Source of the DNA: Amycolatopsis bullii
Lineage (GTDB): Bacteria; Actinomycetota; Actinomycetes; Mycobacteriales; Pseudonocardiaceae
Length of the DNA: 64,000 nucleotides
Direction of reading: 5' to 3'
NCBI RefSeq assembly: GCF_014654205.1
Contig: NZ_BNAW01000002.1
Coordinates: forward strand, 1 to 64,000
The position numbers and the translations under genes are program-made. Below are positions 17,912-26,194 of this stretch, piece after piece (the stretch's first letter is position 1; every line of letters begins with the position of its first letter). The notes under the pieces are model-generated. The model was not told the DNA's origin. It worked only from the letters and a program-made list of their open reading frames with translations, and did no database searches.

Positions 17912-18163
17912 TCAGATCTCTTCGAGCACGCTCAGCCGGAAGTGGAACGTCGACGTCCGGCCCTCGACGATCACCACGTACCCGCCCGGGCCCCGCAGCA
18001 CCTTCCGCGACTTCGGCGACCACGGGTAGGCCGGCTCGTACTCACGCGCCAGCCGCAGCGCCTCCGCTTCGGCGGTCTCCTGGTCGGTGAAGGAGTACCG
18101 CTCCGACATCGTCCAGTTCCGCTCCGAGGTGCGCTGCTCCTCGACGACCACCCACCAGGTCAT
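17912..18163 (-). CDS. WWVV-EEQ small protein, paralogue 2
   Basis: An 83-aa protein starting MTWWVVVEEQRTSERNW and ending RKVLRGPGGYVVIVEGRTSTFHFRLSVLEE. The start is fixed by alignment with its two paralogues and by the ATGA overlap with the preceding gene (stop at 18160). The central part (TDQETAEAEALRLAREYEPAYPWSPKSRK) is a helix-like linker of the same length as in the paralogues. Function unknown; stoichiometric co-expression with paralogue 1 is likely. Confidence 0.78.
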   Translation of the reverse strand: MTWWVVVEEQRTSERNWTMSERYSFTDQETAEAEALRLAREYEPAYPWSPKSRKVLRGPGGYVVIVEGRTSTFHFRLSVLEEI

Positions 18164-18429
18164 GCCGGTTCCGCCACGGTCTCGCCGAGCGTCACGCGGA
18201 AGTGGAACGTCTGCGTCCGGCCGGTCGCGATCACCAGGTACCCGTCGCCCACCCGCAGCACCTTCCGCTCCTTCACCGCCGACGGGTGCACGGGCTCGTG
18301 CGAGAACGCCAGCCGCCGCGCCACCTCGTCGGCGTGCTCGCGATCCGCTCCGGCCGGCTTCGTCTTGGTGACGTTCCAGGCGCGCGCGTCCCCGCCGCCG
18401 CGCTGTTCCTCGACGACCACCCACCACAT
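18160..18429 (-). CDS. WWVV-EEQ small protein, paralogue 1
   Basis: An 89-aa protein starting MWWVVVEEQRGGGDARAWNV and ending RKVLRVGDGYLVIATGRTQTFHFRVTLGETV. It is first of the three tandem copies, one base after the membrane protein at 18431-18913 and overlapping paralogue 2 by four bases. The strong conservation of both ends against a variable middle suggests a small fold with two conserved faces. It has no signal peptide, membrane segment or Cys. Family not recognised. Confidence 0.78.
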   Translation of the reverse strand: MWWVVVEEQRGGGDARAWNVTKTKPAGADREHADEVARRLAFSHEPVHPSAVKERKVLRVGDGYLVIATGRTQTFHFRVTLGETVAEPA

Positions 18430-18430
18430 G

Positions 18431-18913
18431 TCAGACCTCCGGCTCCGCGAACTCGAAGTACTCCGGCAACGGCGCGGTCCCCGCGAGGCGGAAGTACCGC
18501 ACCTTCCGGCGCCGCCGCAGCCGCAGCGTGTCGCGGACGGCGTCGTTGTGGACGCGGCGGGCGATCACCACGCGGTGCTCGGCGTCGGTCAGCTCCTCGG
18601 CCAGCTCGGCCGGCAGGCACGCCCGGTCGACCCGGCCCAGCTCCAGCGTCAGCTCGTTCTCCGCCGCTTCGCGCTCGCCCCGCGGTGCCGCCTCGGCGCG
18701 CTCCGCACAGGTCCGCAGGCCGGGAGAGCCCAGCACCGAAGCCACCGCGCGCGCCACCACCGCCCGGCGCGCCAACGCCGACTCCAGCGCGGCCCACCCG
18801 GCGTCCGTGCGGACGTGCAGCCGGTCGAGCCGGTTCGCCGTCGCGACCAGGAAGAGCCCGCCGAGCACCACCACCAGAGCGAGCAGCGGCAGCAGCCAGC
18901 CGAGCACGCTCAC
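18431..18913 (-). CDS. Membrane-anchored LemA-like protein
   Basis: A 160-aa protein. One N-terminal membrane segment (about residues 5-27, GWLLPLLALVVVLGGLFLVATANRL) is followed by a helical region, RLHVRTDAGWAALESALARRAVVARAVASV, and REAAENELTLELGRV. Both resemble the LemA fold. It probably sits in the membrane with its helices in the cytoplasm. The GTG start overlaps the pimA stop by four bases (GTGA), tying it to the PIM biosynthesis operon. A membrane protein at this position beside pimA is usual in the actinobacteria I know. Role unknown. Confidence 0.72.
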   Translation of the reverse strand: MSVLGWLLPLLALVVVLGGLFLVATANRLDRLHVRTDAGWAALESALARRAVVARAVASVLGSPGLRTCAERAEAAPRGEREAAENELTLELGRVDRACLPAELAEELTDAEHRVVIARRVHNDAVRDTLRLRRRRKVRYFRLAGTAPLPEYFEFAEPEV

Positions 18914-20070
18914 CGGGCGAGCTCCCGCTCCGGCGCCGCGACCCGCCGCGGGTCGGCGGCGACGGCCGTCTCGTAGACGCGCAGCACCTGCGTGGCCACC
19001 ACCGACCAGTCGTACATCGTGACGCGCTCCCCCGCCGCCGCGGCCAGCGACACCCGCTGTGCCGGGTCGCCGAGGAGTTCGCGCAGCCCGTCCGCGAGCG
19101 CGGCCGGGTCACCGGTCTCGACGAGCAGGCCGGCGCGGCCGTCGTCGAGCACCCGCCGGAACGAGTCGAGCCCGCTGGCCAGCACCGGGGTCCCGGCCGC
19201 CATCGCCTCGGTGAGGATCATGCCGAAGCTCTCGCCGCCGGTGTTGGGCGCGCAGTAGACGTCGACGCTGCGCAACGCCCGGGCCTTCGTGGCGTCGTCG
19301 ACCTGGCCCAGCAGCTCCAGGTGCGGGGCCAGCTCCGGCCCGGCGTCGCGGCGCAGCTGCTCTTCGTCGCCGCGCCCGACCACGACCAGCCGCAGGTCCT
19401 CGAACTCCGGCAGAATCATCCGCAGCGCCTCGAGCAGCACACCCATGCCTTTGCGCGGCTCGCCGAACCGGCCGACGAACCCGACCGTGCCCCCGGCCCG
19501 CGGGTAGCCCGGCAGGGGCAGTGCCGAAGAGAAGAACTCGACGTCGACGCCGTTGGGGATCTCCACGGCGTCCCCGCCCGCGTGCTCGACCTGGACGCGG
19601 CGGGCCAGCGCGGACACGGCGATCCGCGCGGTGATCTTCTCCAGCAGCGGCCGCAGCACGGGCTGGAACGCCGAGAGGGTGCGCGAGCGCGTGGTCGCGG
19701 TGTGGAACGTCGCGACGATCGGGCCGTCGGCGATGAGCAGCGCCAGCAGCGACAGGCTCGGCGCGGCGGGTTCGTGCAGGTGCAGGACGTCGAAGTCGCC
19801 TTCGCGGATCCAGCGCCGCACCCGCGCGTAGGACACCGGGCCGAACTGCAGCCGCGCGACCGAGCCGTTGTACGGGATCCCCAGCGCCTTCCCGGCCGGG
19901 TGCACGAACTCCGGCAGCTCCGCGTCCTCGTCGGCGGGCGCCAGCACCGACACCTGGTGCCCGCGCGCGAGCAGCGCCTTCGTCAGGTCGATCACGTGCC
20001 CCTGGACCCCGCCGGGCACGTCGAAGGAGTAGGGGCACACGATCCCGACCCGCATCGGCCGCGTGGCCAC
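18910..20070 (-). CDS. pimA: Phosphatidyl-myo-inositol mannosyltransferase PimA
   Basis: A 386-aa GT4 glycosyltransferase with MRVGIVCPYSFDVPGGVQGHVIDLTKALLARGH, FDVLHLHEPAAPSLSLLAL, ATFHTA and the GDP-mannose-binding E-x7-E motif in NTGGESFGMILTEAMAAGTPVLAS. PimA adds the first mannose to phosphatidylinositol at the cytoplasmic membrane face, opening PIM/LM/LAM synthesis. A start at codon 6 (20055) is also possible. It follows the acyltransferase by three bases in the operon pgsA-acyltransferase-pimA. Confidence 0.95.
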   Translation of the reverse strand: MATRPMRVGIVCPYSFDVPGGVQGHVIDLTKALLARGHQVSVLAPADEDAELPEFVHPAGKALGIPYNGSVARLQFGPVSYARVRRWIREGDFDVLHLHEPAAPSLSLLALLIADGPIVATFHTATTRSRTLSAFQPVLRPLLEKITARIAVSALARRVQVEHAGGDAVEIPNGVDVEFFSSALPLPGYPRAGGTVGFVGRFGEPRKGMGVLLEALRMILPEFEDLRLVVVGRGDEEQLRRDAGPELAPHLELLGQVDDATKARALRSVDVYCAPNTGGESFGMILTEAMAAGTPVLASGLDSFRRVLDDGRAGLLVETGDPAALADGLRELLGDPAQRVSLAAAAGERVTMYDWSVVATQVLRVYETAVAADPRRVAAPERELAR

Positions 20071-20073
20071 CGC

Positions 20074-20991
20074 TCAGCTCGCTTCTTCGAGGCTTGCCTG
20101 CTCGGCGGCCTCGAGGTCGGCGGGCCAGAACTTCTGCACCATGTGCCAGTCGGCCGGGTGCGCGGCGATGTCGCCGGCGAAGATGTCCGCCAGTGCCTGG
20201 GTCGCGGCCGGGACCTCGGCCCGCGCGGTGACCCGGATCCGCGGGTGCAGCCGGATCTGCCAGCCGTCCTCGGTGAACCAGCAGCCGGCCGGGATCAGCG
20301 CCGCGCCGGTCGTCGCCGCCAGCCGCGCCGGGCCACCGGGGAAGCGGGCCTTCTCGCCGAAGAACTTCACCGGGATGCCGCTGGTGGTCAGGTCGCGGTC
20401 GCCGACCAGGCAGACGGCCTTGTTTTCGCGCAGGCGCTTCAGCAGCACGCGCATCGCCGAGCTGTCGCCGGTGAGCGGCACGATCTCGAAGCCGAGCGAC
20501 TCCCGGTACTCGGCGAACCGGCGGTAGAGCGACTCCGGCTTCAGCCGTTCCGCCACGGTCGTGAAGCCGCCGAGGTAGTCGGCCAGCCAGACACCGGCGA
20601 CGTCCCAGTTGCCGCTGTGCGGCAGCGCCATCACCGCGCCGTTGCCCTCGGCCAGCGCCGCGTCCAGGTTTTCCACCCCGGTGATCGACGCCGCGACCTT
20701 GGCGCTGACCTCCTTGTGGTCCATCGAGGGCAGCCGGAACGTCTCGTGCCAGTACCGGGCGTACGAGCGCATCGCGCGCCGCGTCAGCTCGTCGAGCTCG
20801 ACCGGGTCGGCCTGCGGCACCACGCGGGCGAGGTTCGCGCGCAGCTGCCGCACTCCCCCGCCGTCGTGGCGGACGGCGAGGTCCGCGCCGAGCGAGAAGA
20901 CCGTGCCGCCGAACCCGGCGGGCAGCCAGCCGGCGAGCTTCCACCCGGCCGCGTAGCCGAAGGCGCTCAGCCGCTCTGACAGCTTGCTCAT
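20074..20991 (-). CDS. PatA-like phosphatidylinositol mannoside acyltransferase
   Basis: A 305-aa LpxL/HtrB-type acyltransferase with the catalytic H-x4-D motif (ALPHSGNWDVAG) and the downstream pattern CLVGDRDLTTSGIPVKFFGEKARFPGGPARLAATTGAALIPAGCW. In mycobacteria the gene between pgsA and pimA acylates the mannose of PIM1/PIM2 with palmitate. The ATG overlaps the pgsA stop (ATGA). Assignment rests on motif and position together. Confidence 0.93.
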   Translation of the reverse strand: MSKLSERLSAFGYAAGWKLAGWLPAGFGGTVFSLGADLAVRHDGGGVRQLRANLARVVPQADPVELDELTRRAMRSYARYWHETFRLPSMDHKEVSAKVAASITGVENLDAALAEGNGAVMALPHSGNWDVAGVWLADYLGGFTTVAERLKPESLYRRFAEYRESLGFEIVPLTGDSSAMRVLLKRLRENKAVCLVGDRDLTTSGIPVKFFGEKARFPGGPARLAATTGAALIPAGCWFTEDGWQIRLHPRIRVTARAEVPAATQALADIFAGDIAAHPADWHMVQKFWPADLEAAEQASLEEAS

Positions 20992-21611
20992 GCCCGTTGC
21001 TCCCCGGCGGCTTCGCGGGCCGCCTTCGCCACCGCAGCCGTCCGCTGGAGGAGCGTGATCACCGACAGGACCGCGAGCAGCCAGAGCGTCACGTCCACGG
21101 TGTACGGAATGCCGAAGCCGTGCAGGCCGGTGCCGACCAGCGCGATGATCAGCCGCTCGGCGCGCTCGACGAGCCCGCCGTCGACCGGCAGGCCGGAGGC
21201 GTCCGCGCGGGCCTTGACGTAGGAGATGACCTGGGCGAGCACCAGGCACAGCAGCGCCGCGGCGGCGGCCGGGTGGTTGTCGTCGACGACGAAGCACCAC
21301 CACGCGATGGCGGCGAACAGGGCCCCGTCGACCAGCCTGTCGCAGGTGGCGTCGAGCACCGCGCCGAACGGGGTGCCGTAGCCGCGGGCGCGGGCCATGG
21401 CGCCGTCGAGCAGGTCGAGCATGGCGAAGCCCCACACCGTGAAGGTGCCCCACAGCAGGTGGTCGGTCGGGAAGAAGGCGAGCGCGCAGACGACCGCGCC
21501 GGCGGTGCCGAGCACGGTCATCACGTTGGGGGTCAGCCCGGCGCGAACCAGCGCCTGGCCGATCGGATCGGTGACGCGGGAGACGGAGGCACGCGCGAAG
21601 ATATTGAGCAT
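20988..21611 (-). CDS. pgsA: Phosphatidylinositol phosphate synthase (CDP-alcohol phosphatidyltransferase)
   Basis: A 207-aa membrane protein with the full CDP-alcohol phosphotransferase signature D-G-x2-A-R-x8-G-x3-D-x3-D in LLDGAMARARGYGTPFGA and VLDATCDRLVD, and about six membrane helices. In actinobacteria this locus makes phosphatidylinositol phosphate from CDP-diacylglycerol and inositol 1-phosphate, feeding PimA encoded just downstream. It begins 88 bp after the MarR gene stop. Confidence 0.94.
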   Translation of the reverse strand: MLNIFARASVSRVTDPIGQALVRAGLTPNVMTVLGTAGAVVCALAFFPTDHLLWGTFTVWGFAMLDLLDGAMARARGYGTPFGAVLDATCDRLVDGALFAAIAWWCFVVDDNHPAAAAALLCLVLAQVISYVKARADASGLPVDGGLVERAERLIIALVGTGLHGFGIPYTVDVTLWLLAVLSVITLLQRTAAVAKAAREAAGEQRA

Positions 21612-21699
21612 CGGTTCGTCGAGGCACCTGGCTACGAGGGTCGGGTGGGCGAATGCAGCCTATCCACCCACGTGCGCGGCCCCGACGCGCCGCCCCGGG

Positions 21700-22221
21700 T
21701 CAGCCCGATTTCGTGAGCTGGCCCTCGTGCTCCCGCGCCTCTTCGGCGGCCACCGCGGCAGCGCACTTCGGCGACAGTTGACGGCGGATCGCCGCGCTGA
21801 TCTCCCCGAGCGCCGTCACCTGCTCCGGCGTCAGCGGGTCGAACAGGCTTTCGCGGACGGCCTCGACGTGCCCCGGCGCGGCCGCCTCGAGCGCGGCGAA
21901 GCCGGCGTCGGTCAGCACCGCCCAGGCACCGCGCTTGTCGGTCGGGCACGCCTCGCGCCGCACCCACCCGTTCGCCTCCAGTCGCGCGACGGCGTGCGAA
22001 AGGCGGCTGCGGGACGCCTGCCGCGCGTCGGCGAGCTCGCTCATCCGCAGCCGGCGGCCTTCGGCTTCGGAGAGCGCGACGAGGACTTCGTAATAGGTGT
22101 GCGGCATGCCCGAGTCGTGCTGCAGCTGGCCTTCGAGGTGCGCGCTGAGCATGCGAGTGGCCGCGTTGAACTCACGCCAGACACGCTGTTCGTGGTCGCT
22201 GAGCCATCGGGTTCCGGACAT
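21700..22221 (-). CDS. MarR-family transcriptional regulator
   Basis: A 173-aa winged-helix regulator: MPHTYYEVLVALSEAEGRRLRMSELADARQASRSRLSHAVARLEANGWVRREACPTDKRGAWAVLTDAGFAALEAAAPGHVEAVRESLFDPL. It has the DxRG wing in variant form (TDKRG). The ATG at 22221 follows GGGG and is preferred over one at 22248. It is inserted in the otherwise conserved thrS-HIT-pgsA block. A TTGA-ACAC-TCAA palindrome just upstream is a likely autoregulatory site. Confidence 0.9.
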   Translation of the reverse strand: MSGTRWLSDHEQRVWREFNAATRMLSAHLEGQLQHDSGMPHTYYEVLVALSEAEGRRLRMSELADARQASRSRLSHAVARLEANGWVRREACPTDKRGAWAVLTDAGFAALEAAAPGHVEAVRESLFDPLTPEQVTALGEISAAIRRQLSPKCAAAVAAEEAREHEGQLTKSG

Positions 22222-22240
22222 AACCCCATCATACTCTCGG

Positions 22241-22252
22241 TTGAACACTCAA
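22241..22252. promoter_or_regulatory. Candidate MarR operator TTGA-ACAC-TCAA
   Basis: A short palindrome 20 bp before the marR start, in a stretch less GC-rich than its surroundings. The adjoining bases TCAATCAG recur at the nitroreductase promoter (25688-25695), hinting at a shared regulator. Confidence 0.45.
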
Positions 22253-22295
22253 TCAGGAGTTTTCCCCGGTCGGACCAGGGTCCCTGACCACTCTG

Positions 22296-22838
22296 TTACC
22301 ACCCGTCGGCGAGCAGGTCCCTCGTCTCCCCCAGCAGCTGCGGCAGCACCTTCGTCTGGCCGATGATCGGCATGAAGTTCGCGTCGCCGCCCCACCGCGG
22401 CACCAGGTGCTGATGCAGGTGCGCGGCGATCCCCGCGCCCGCGATGTGGCCCTGGTTCAGGCCGATGTTGAACCCGTGCGCGCCGGACACCGCGCGGATG
22501 ACCTTCATCGCGTGCTGCGTGAATTCGGCGACCTCGCGCGTCTCCTCGACCGTCAGTTCGGTGTAGTCCGCGACGTGCCGGTACGGCACCACCATCAGGT
22601 GCCCCGGGTTGTACGGGTACAGGTTCAGCACCGCGAACACGAGGTCGCCGCGTGCGACGATCAGGCCGGTTTTGTCGTCCAGCGCGGGGATCCGGCAGAA
22701 CGGGCAGCCGGGCTCGTCGTCGCCGTCCGGCTTGTCCTGGCCCTTGATGTAGGCCATCCGGTGCGGGGTCCAGAGGCGCTGGAAGGCGTCCTGGACCCCG
22801 ATGCCCTGCTGCTCGACGAGCTCGGGACCCTCACTCAC
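22296..22838 (-). CDS. HIT-domain nucleotide hydrolase/phosphorylase
   Basis: A 180-aa HIT protein with [58 protein letters not shown]; the H-x-H-x-H catalytic triad motif is AHLHQHL. Its mycobacterial counterpart between thrS and pgsA (Rv2613c) is a diadenosine tetraphosphate phosphorylase. The GTG start overlaps the thrS stop by four bases (GTGA), so the two are coupled. That fits a role in clearing the dinucleotides aminoacyl-tRNA synthetases make. Confidence 0.92.
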   Translation of the reverse strand: MSEGPELVEQQGIGVQDAFQRLWTPHRMAYIKGQDKPDGDDEPGCPFCRIPALDDKTGLIVARGDLVFAVLNLYPYNPGHLMVVPYRHVADYTELTVEETREVAEFTQHAMKVIRAVSGAHGFNIGLNQGHIAGAGIAAHLHQHLVPRWGGDANFMPIIGQTKVLPQLLGETRDLLADGW

Positions 22839-24871
22839 CGAACGATCGTCTCCAGCGCGTCGGCCGACGGCGACGCGTTCTCGCGGCGCGCGACCCACTC
22901 CGCGATCGCCGCCACCGCCTTCTCCACCGGCACGCCGTTGATCTGGCCGCCGTCGCGGAAGCGGAACGACACCGCGCCCGCCTCGACGTCCTTCGCGCCG
23001 GCCAGCAGCATGAACGGCACCTTCTGCGTGGTGTGCGTGCGGATCTTCTTCTGCATCCGGTCGTCGCTCGCGTCGACCTCGGCGCGGATCCCCTTGGCGC
23101 GCAACGCCTTCTCGACGTCCTGCAGGTACTCCACCTGGTCGGCGGTGATCGGGATGCCGACCACCTGCACCGGCGAGAGCCACGCCGGGAACGCACCCGC
23201 GTAGTGCTCGGTCAGCACACCGAAGAAGCGCTCGATCGAGCCGAACAGCGCGCGGTGGATCATCACCGGGCGCTGGCGCGAGCCGTCGGGCGCGGTGTAC
23301 TCGAGCTCGAACCGCTTGTTCTGGTTGAAGTCCAGCTGGATGGTCGACATCTGCCAGGTGCGGCCGATGGCGTCCTTGGCCTGCACCGAGATCTTCGGGC
23401 CGTAGAAGGCCGCGCCGCCCGGGTCCGGGACGAGCTCGAGGCCGGAGTCGATCGCCGCCTGCCGCAGCGTCTCGGTGGCCTCCTCCCACTCCCAGTCCTC
23501 GCCGATGAACTTGTCGGAGTCCCCGCGGGTGGACAGCTCGAGGTAGAAGTCGGAAAGGCCGTAGTCGGCGAGCAGGTCGAGGACGAACTTGAGCAGCGAC
23601 TTGAGCTCGCCCGGCATCTGCTCCTTGGTGCAGTAGATGTGCGAGTCGTCCATCGTCAGCCCGCGGACGCGGGTGAGGCCGTGCACCACGCCGGACTTCT
23701 CGTAGCGGTAGACGGTGCCGAACTCGAACAGCCGCAGCGGCAGCTCGCGGTAGGACCGCCCGCGCGAGCGGAAGATCAGGTTGTGCATCGGGCAGTTCAT
23801 GGCCTTGAGGTAGTAGTTCTCCTCGTCGAACTGCACCGGCGGGAACATCGTGTCCGCGTAGTAGGGCAGGTGGCCGGAGGTGTGGAACAGCTCGCCCTTG
23901 CTGATGTGCGGGGTGTTCACGAACTCGTAGCCGGCCTCTTCGTGGCGGCGGCGCGAGTAGTTCTCCAGCTCGCGGCGGATGATCCCGCCCTTGGGGTGGA
24001 ACACCGGCAGGCCGGAGCCGATCTCCTCGGGGAAGGAGAACAGGTCCAGCTCGGCGCCGAGCTTGCGGTGGTCGCGGCGCTCGGCCTCGGCGATCCGCTC
24101 GAGGTAGGCGTCCTGCGCCTCGGCCGACTCCCACGCCGTGCCGTAGATCCGCTGCAGCTGCGGGTTCTTCTCGCTCCCCCGCCAGTACGCGGCGGCGACG
24201 CGGGTGAGCCTGAACGCCGGGATGAACTTCGTCGTCGGCACGTGCGGGCCGCGGCAGAGGTCACTCCAGACACGTTCCTTGGTGCGCGGGTCGAGGTTGT
24301 CGTAAATGGTGAGTTCGCCCTCACCGACCTCCATCACCTCGGACGTGTCCACTGTGTCCTTTTCGGACTTCAAGTCGACGAGTTCGAGCTTGAACGGCTC
24401 GTCCGCCAGTTCCTTCTTGGCCTCGTCGACGGAGTCGAAAACGCGCCGCGAGAACTGCTGGGCGCCCTTCACGATCTGCTTCATGCGCTTTTCGAGCGCC
24501 TGCAGGTCCTCCGGGGTGAACGGCTTGTCGACGGCGAAGTCGTAGTAGAAACCGTCCTTGACCGGCGGGCCGATGCCGAGCTTGGCGTCCGGGAACTGCT
24601 GCTGCACGGCCTGGGCGAGCACGTGCGCGGCCGAATGGCGGATGACGCTGCGGCCGTCCTCGGTGTTCGCCGCGACCGGCTCGACCTCGGCCTCGGCTTC
24701 CGGCGCCCAGGCGAGGTCGCGCAGCTTCCCGTCGGCGTCGCGGACGACGACGATCGTGTCCGCGCCCTTGGTCGGCAGACCGGCTTCGCGGACCGCCGCG
24801 CCCGCCGTAGTGCCCGCCGGTACCACCACGCGGGAGGCGGCCACGGGGGAAACGGGGGGCGACTGGGACAC
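22835..24871 (-). CDS. thrS: Threonyl-tRNA synthetase
   Basis: A 678-aa class II synthetase. An N-terminal TGS domain ([20 protein letters not shown]) is followed by the editing domain with [11 protein letters not shown], the catalytic core ([58 protein letters not shown]) and the anticodon domain ([24 protein letters not shown]). It charges tRNA-Thr and edits Ser-tRNA-Thr. No T-box leader is visible in the short region upstream. Confidence 0.98.
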   Translation of the reverse strand: MSQSPPVSPVAASRVVVPAGTTAGAAVREAGLPTKGADTIVVVRDADGKLRDLAWAPEAEAEVEPVAANTEDGRSVIRHSAAHVLAQAVQQQFPDAKLGIGPPVKDGFYYDFAVDKPFTPEDLQALEKRMKQIVKGAQQFSRRVFDSVDEAKKELADEPFKLELVDLKSEKDTVDTSEVMEVGEGELTIYDNLDPRTKERVWSDLCRGPHVPTTKFIPAFRLTRVAAAYWRGSEKNPQLQRIYGTAWESAEAQDAYLERIAEAERRDHRKLGAELDLFSFPEEIGSGLPVFHPKGGIIRRELENYSRRRHEEAGYEFVNTPHISKGELFHTSGHLPYYADTMFPPVQFDEENYYLKAMNCPMHNLIFRSRGRSYRELPLRLFEFGTVYRYEKSGVVHGLTRVRGLTMDDSHIYCTKEQMPGELKSLLKFVLDLLADYGLSDFYLELSTRGDSDKFIGEDWEWEEATETLRQAAIDSGLELVPDPGGAAFYGPKISVQAKDAIGRTWQMSTIQLDFNQNKRFELEYTAPDGSRQRPVMIHRALFGSIERFFGVLTEHYAGAFPAWLSPVQVVGIPITADQVEYLQDVEKALRAKGIRAEVDASDDRMQKKIRTHTTQKVPFMLLAGAKDVEAGAVSFRFRDGGQINGVPVEKAVAAIAEWVARRENASPSADALETIVR

Positions 24872-24959
24872 GATCGGCTCCTCAAGCTGGAGTGACAGAG
24901 ATGACGCCGTCGATGCTAGTCGTCGGTGTCTTCGCGCCTCACGCGCGTGGCGCGAACGC

Positions 24960-24997
24960 CGGACGGGCCGCCTCCGGCTCCGGAGGCGGCCCGTCCG
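24960..24997. terminator. Hairpin after the nitroreductase gene
   Basis: Perfect 18-bp inverted repeat (CGGACGGGCCGCCTCCGG and complement) with a 2-base loop, 7 bp past the nitroreductase stop and before thrS on the same strand. Confidence 0.85.
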
Positions 24998-25004
24998 AGC
25001 CGCG

Positions 25005-25619
25005 TCAGAGGGTCTCGACGACCTGGTCGAAGTCGAGCCGCGGCAGCCGATCGAACCAGGGGTTCTCGCCCGGCTTGCCGACGTTGACGATGACGAGCGA
25101 GCGCCACTTCTTGTCCGCGAAGAACTCGTCGTCGACGCCCTGGGCGTCGAAGCCGGTCATCGGGCCGGCGGCCAGCCCGGCGGCGCGGACGCCGATGATG
25201 AAGTAGCCGACCTGCAGCAGCGAGTTCAGCTTGGAGAACTCGACGCGGCCCTGCTCGTCGGCGAAGTTGTCCTTCACGTGCGGGGCGTGCGGGAACACCT
25301 GCGGGATGTTCTCGTGGAAGTCGACGTCCGCGGCGAGCACGACGGTCAGCGGCGCGGCTTCGGTCTTGTCCCGGTTGCCCGGGGCCATGTGCGGGAGCAG
25401 GCGGGCCTTCGCCTCGGCGGTCCGGAGCACCAGCGCGCGCAGCGGCTGGGTGTTCATCGACGTCGGGGCCCACTTGACGAGGTCGTAGATCGCGCGGACC
25501 TGCTCCTCGGTCACCGGCTCGGAGCTGAAACTGTTGGCCGTGCGGGCCTCGCGGAACAGCAGGTTCTGCACGTCCGCGGGGAGCTGGAGGGCCTCGGTCT
25601 GCTCGGCAAAGGTGGTCAT
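25005..25619 (-). CDS. RutE/HadB-like nitroreductase
   Basis: A 204-aa FMN-dependent nitroreductase-fold enzyme with [76 protein letters not shown] and [31 protein letters not shown]. This subgroup includes the malonic semialdehyde reductase RutE, but no pyrimidine-degradation genes lie nearby. Substrate therefore unknown. The promoter has a TTGAAC/GTTCAA inverted repeat that probably binds a MarR-type regulator. Confidence 0.9.
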   Translation of the reverse strand: MTTFAEQTEALQLPADVQNLLFREARTANSFSSEPVTEEQVRAIYDLVKWAPTSMNTQPLRALVLRTAEAKARLLPHMAPGNRDKTEAAPLTVVLAADVDFHENIPQVFPHAPHVKDNFADEQGRVEFSKLNSLLQVGYFIIGVRAAGLAAGPMTGFDAQGVDDEFFADKKWRSLVIVNVGKPGENPWFDRLPRLDFDQVVETL

Positions 25620-25671
25620 GGGGCTGAGCTTCCTTCCGTTGGGTCGGTACCCCGTGCAACCCAGTTGAGCG

Positions 25672-25691
25672 TTGAACTATTTCGGGTTCAA
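25672..25691. promoter_or_regulatory. Inverted repeat TTGAAC-N8-GTTCAA before the nitroreductase
   Basis: TTGAAC-TATTTCGG-GTTCAA is a perfect 6-bp-arm palindrome 53 bp upstream of the nitroreductase ATG, in a locally AT-rich patch. It resembles MarR or HxlR operators. Confidence 0.5.
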
Positions 25692-26131
25692 TCAGTTGCG
25701 CCGATCACAGCTGCGGGTGAGCTCGGGTCAGCCGATCGGGTCACGGTGGCCTCCTCGGGTGCCGGTAATCCGGGCGAACGGGGGCGTTCCGGATGGGCCG
25801 GGCGGAGCGGGTCTTCGCGGCGAACAGGGGTGCTGGGGCGGCCGGGCGGCTCGGGGACCTGGGGTGGTGGGTACGGCCGGTAGCGCGGTGCGACGTCGAG
25901 GAGGCGCGGGGCTCGTCGCTCGCAGCTGGGGTTCCCGGAGCTTCGGTGCCGCGGCCTTGCCGAGCGTGTGCAGCGGCCCCGCTGGGCGACTGGAGCGGCC
26001 CTGCCGGGCGGGTGCGGCGGCGCGAAGGGCGGCCCTCCGGCCCCCGGTGTCCAGTTTACCGGCGAGCACCGACAGTTCCGGGGCGTCCACGGCGTCCCTG
26101 GGTCCCGGTATCCCCATGTTCCGGAAACGGG
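25692..26131. other. Intergenic stretch with no supported gene
   Basis: The longest reading frames here are Pro/Arg-rich (RPSTPVRREDPLRPAHPERPRSP) and lack family features or ribosome sites. I see no RNA gene. It is simply the gap between the 3' end of the sugar transferase gene and the nitroreductase promoter. Confidence 0.5.
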
Positions 26132-26171
26132 CACGGCCGCCGGCTCCCCGTGGCGGGAGTCGGCGGCCGTG
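26132..26171. terminator. Hairpin after the sugar transferase gene
   Basis: Perfect 11-bp inverted repeat (CACGGCCGCCG and complement) with an 18-base loop, 23 bp past the stop at 26195. Confidence 0.6.
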
Positions 26172-26194
26172 GTGCGCGGCGCGGCGAAGACGGG

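Noticed and set aside
24872..25004. T-box riboswitch before thrS
   Set aside because: The upstream gap is about 130 bp and is taken up by the nitroreductase terminator. No T-box consensus or specifier stem is visible.
25688..26134. 148-aa minus-strand frame rich in Pro and Arg
   Set aside because: No ribosome site, no domain and a composition typical of random high-GC frames. It sits in a normal intergenic gap.
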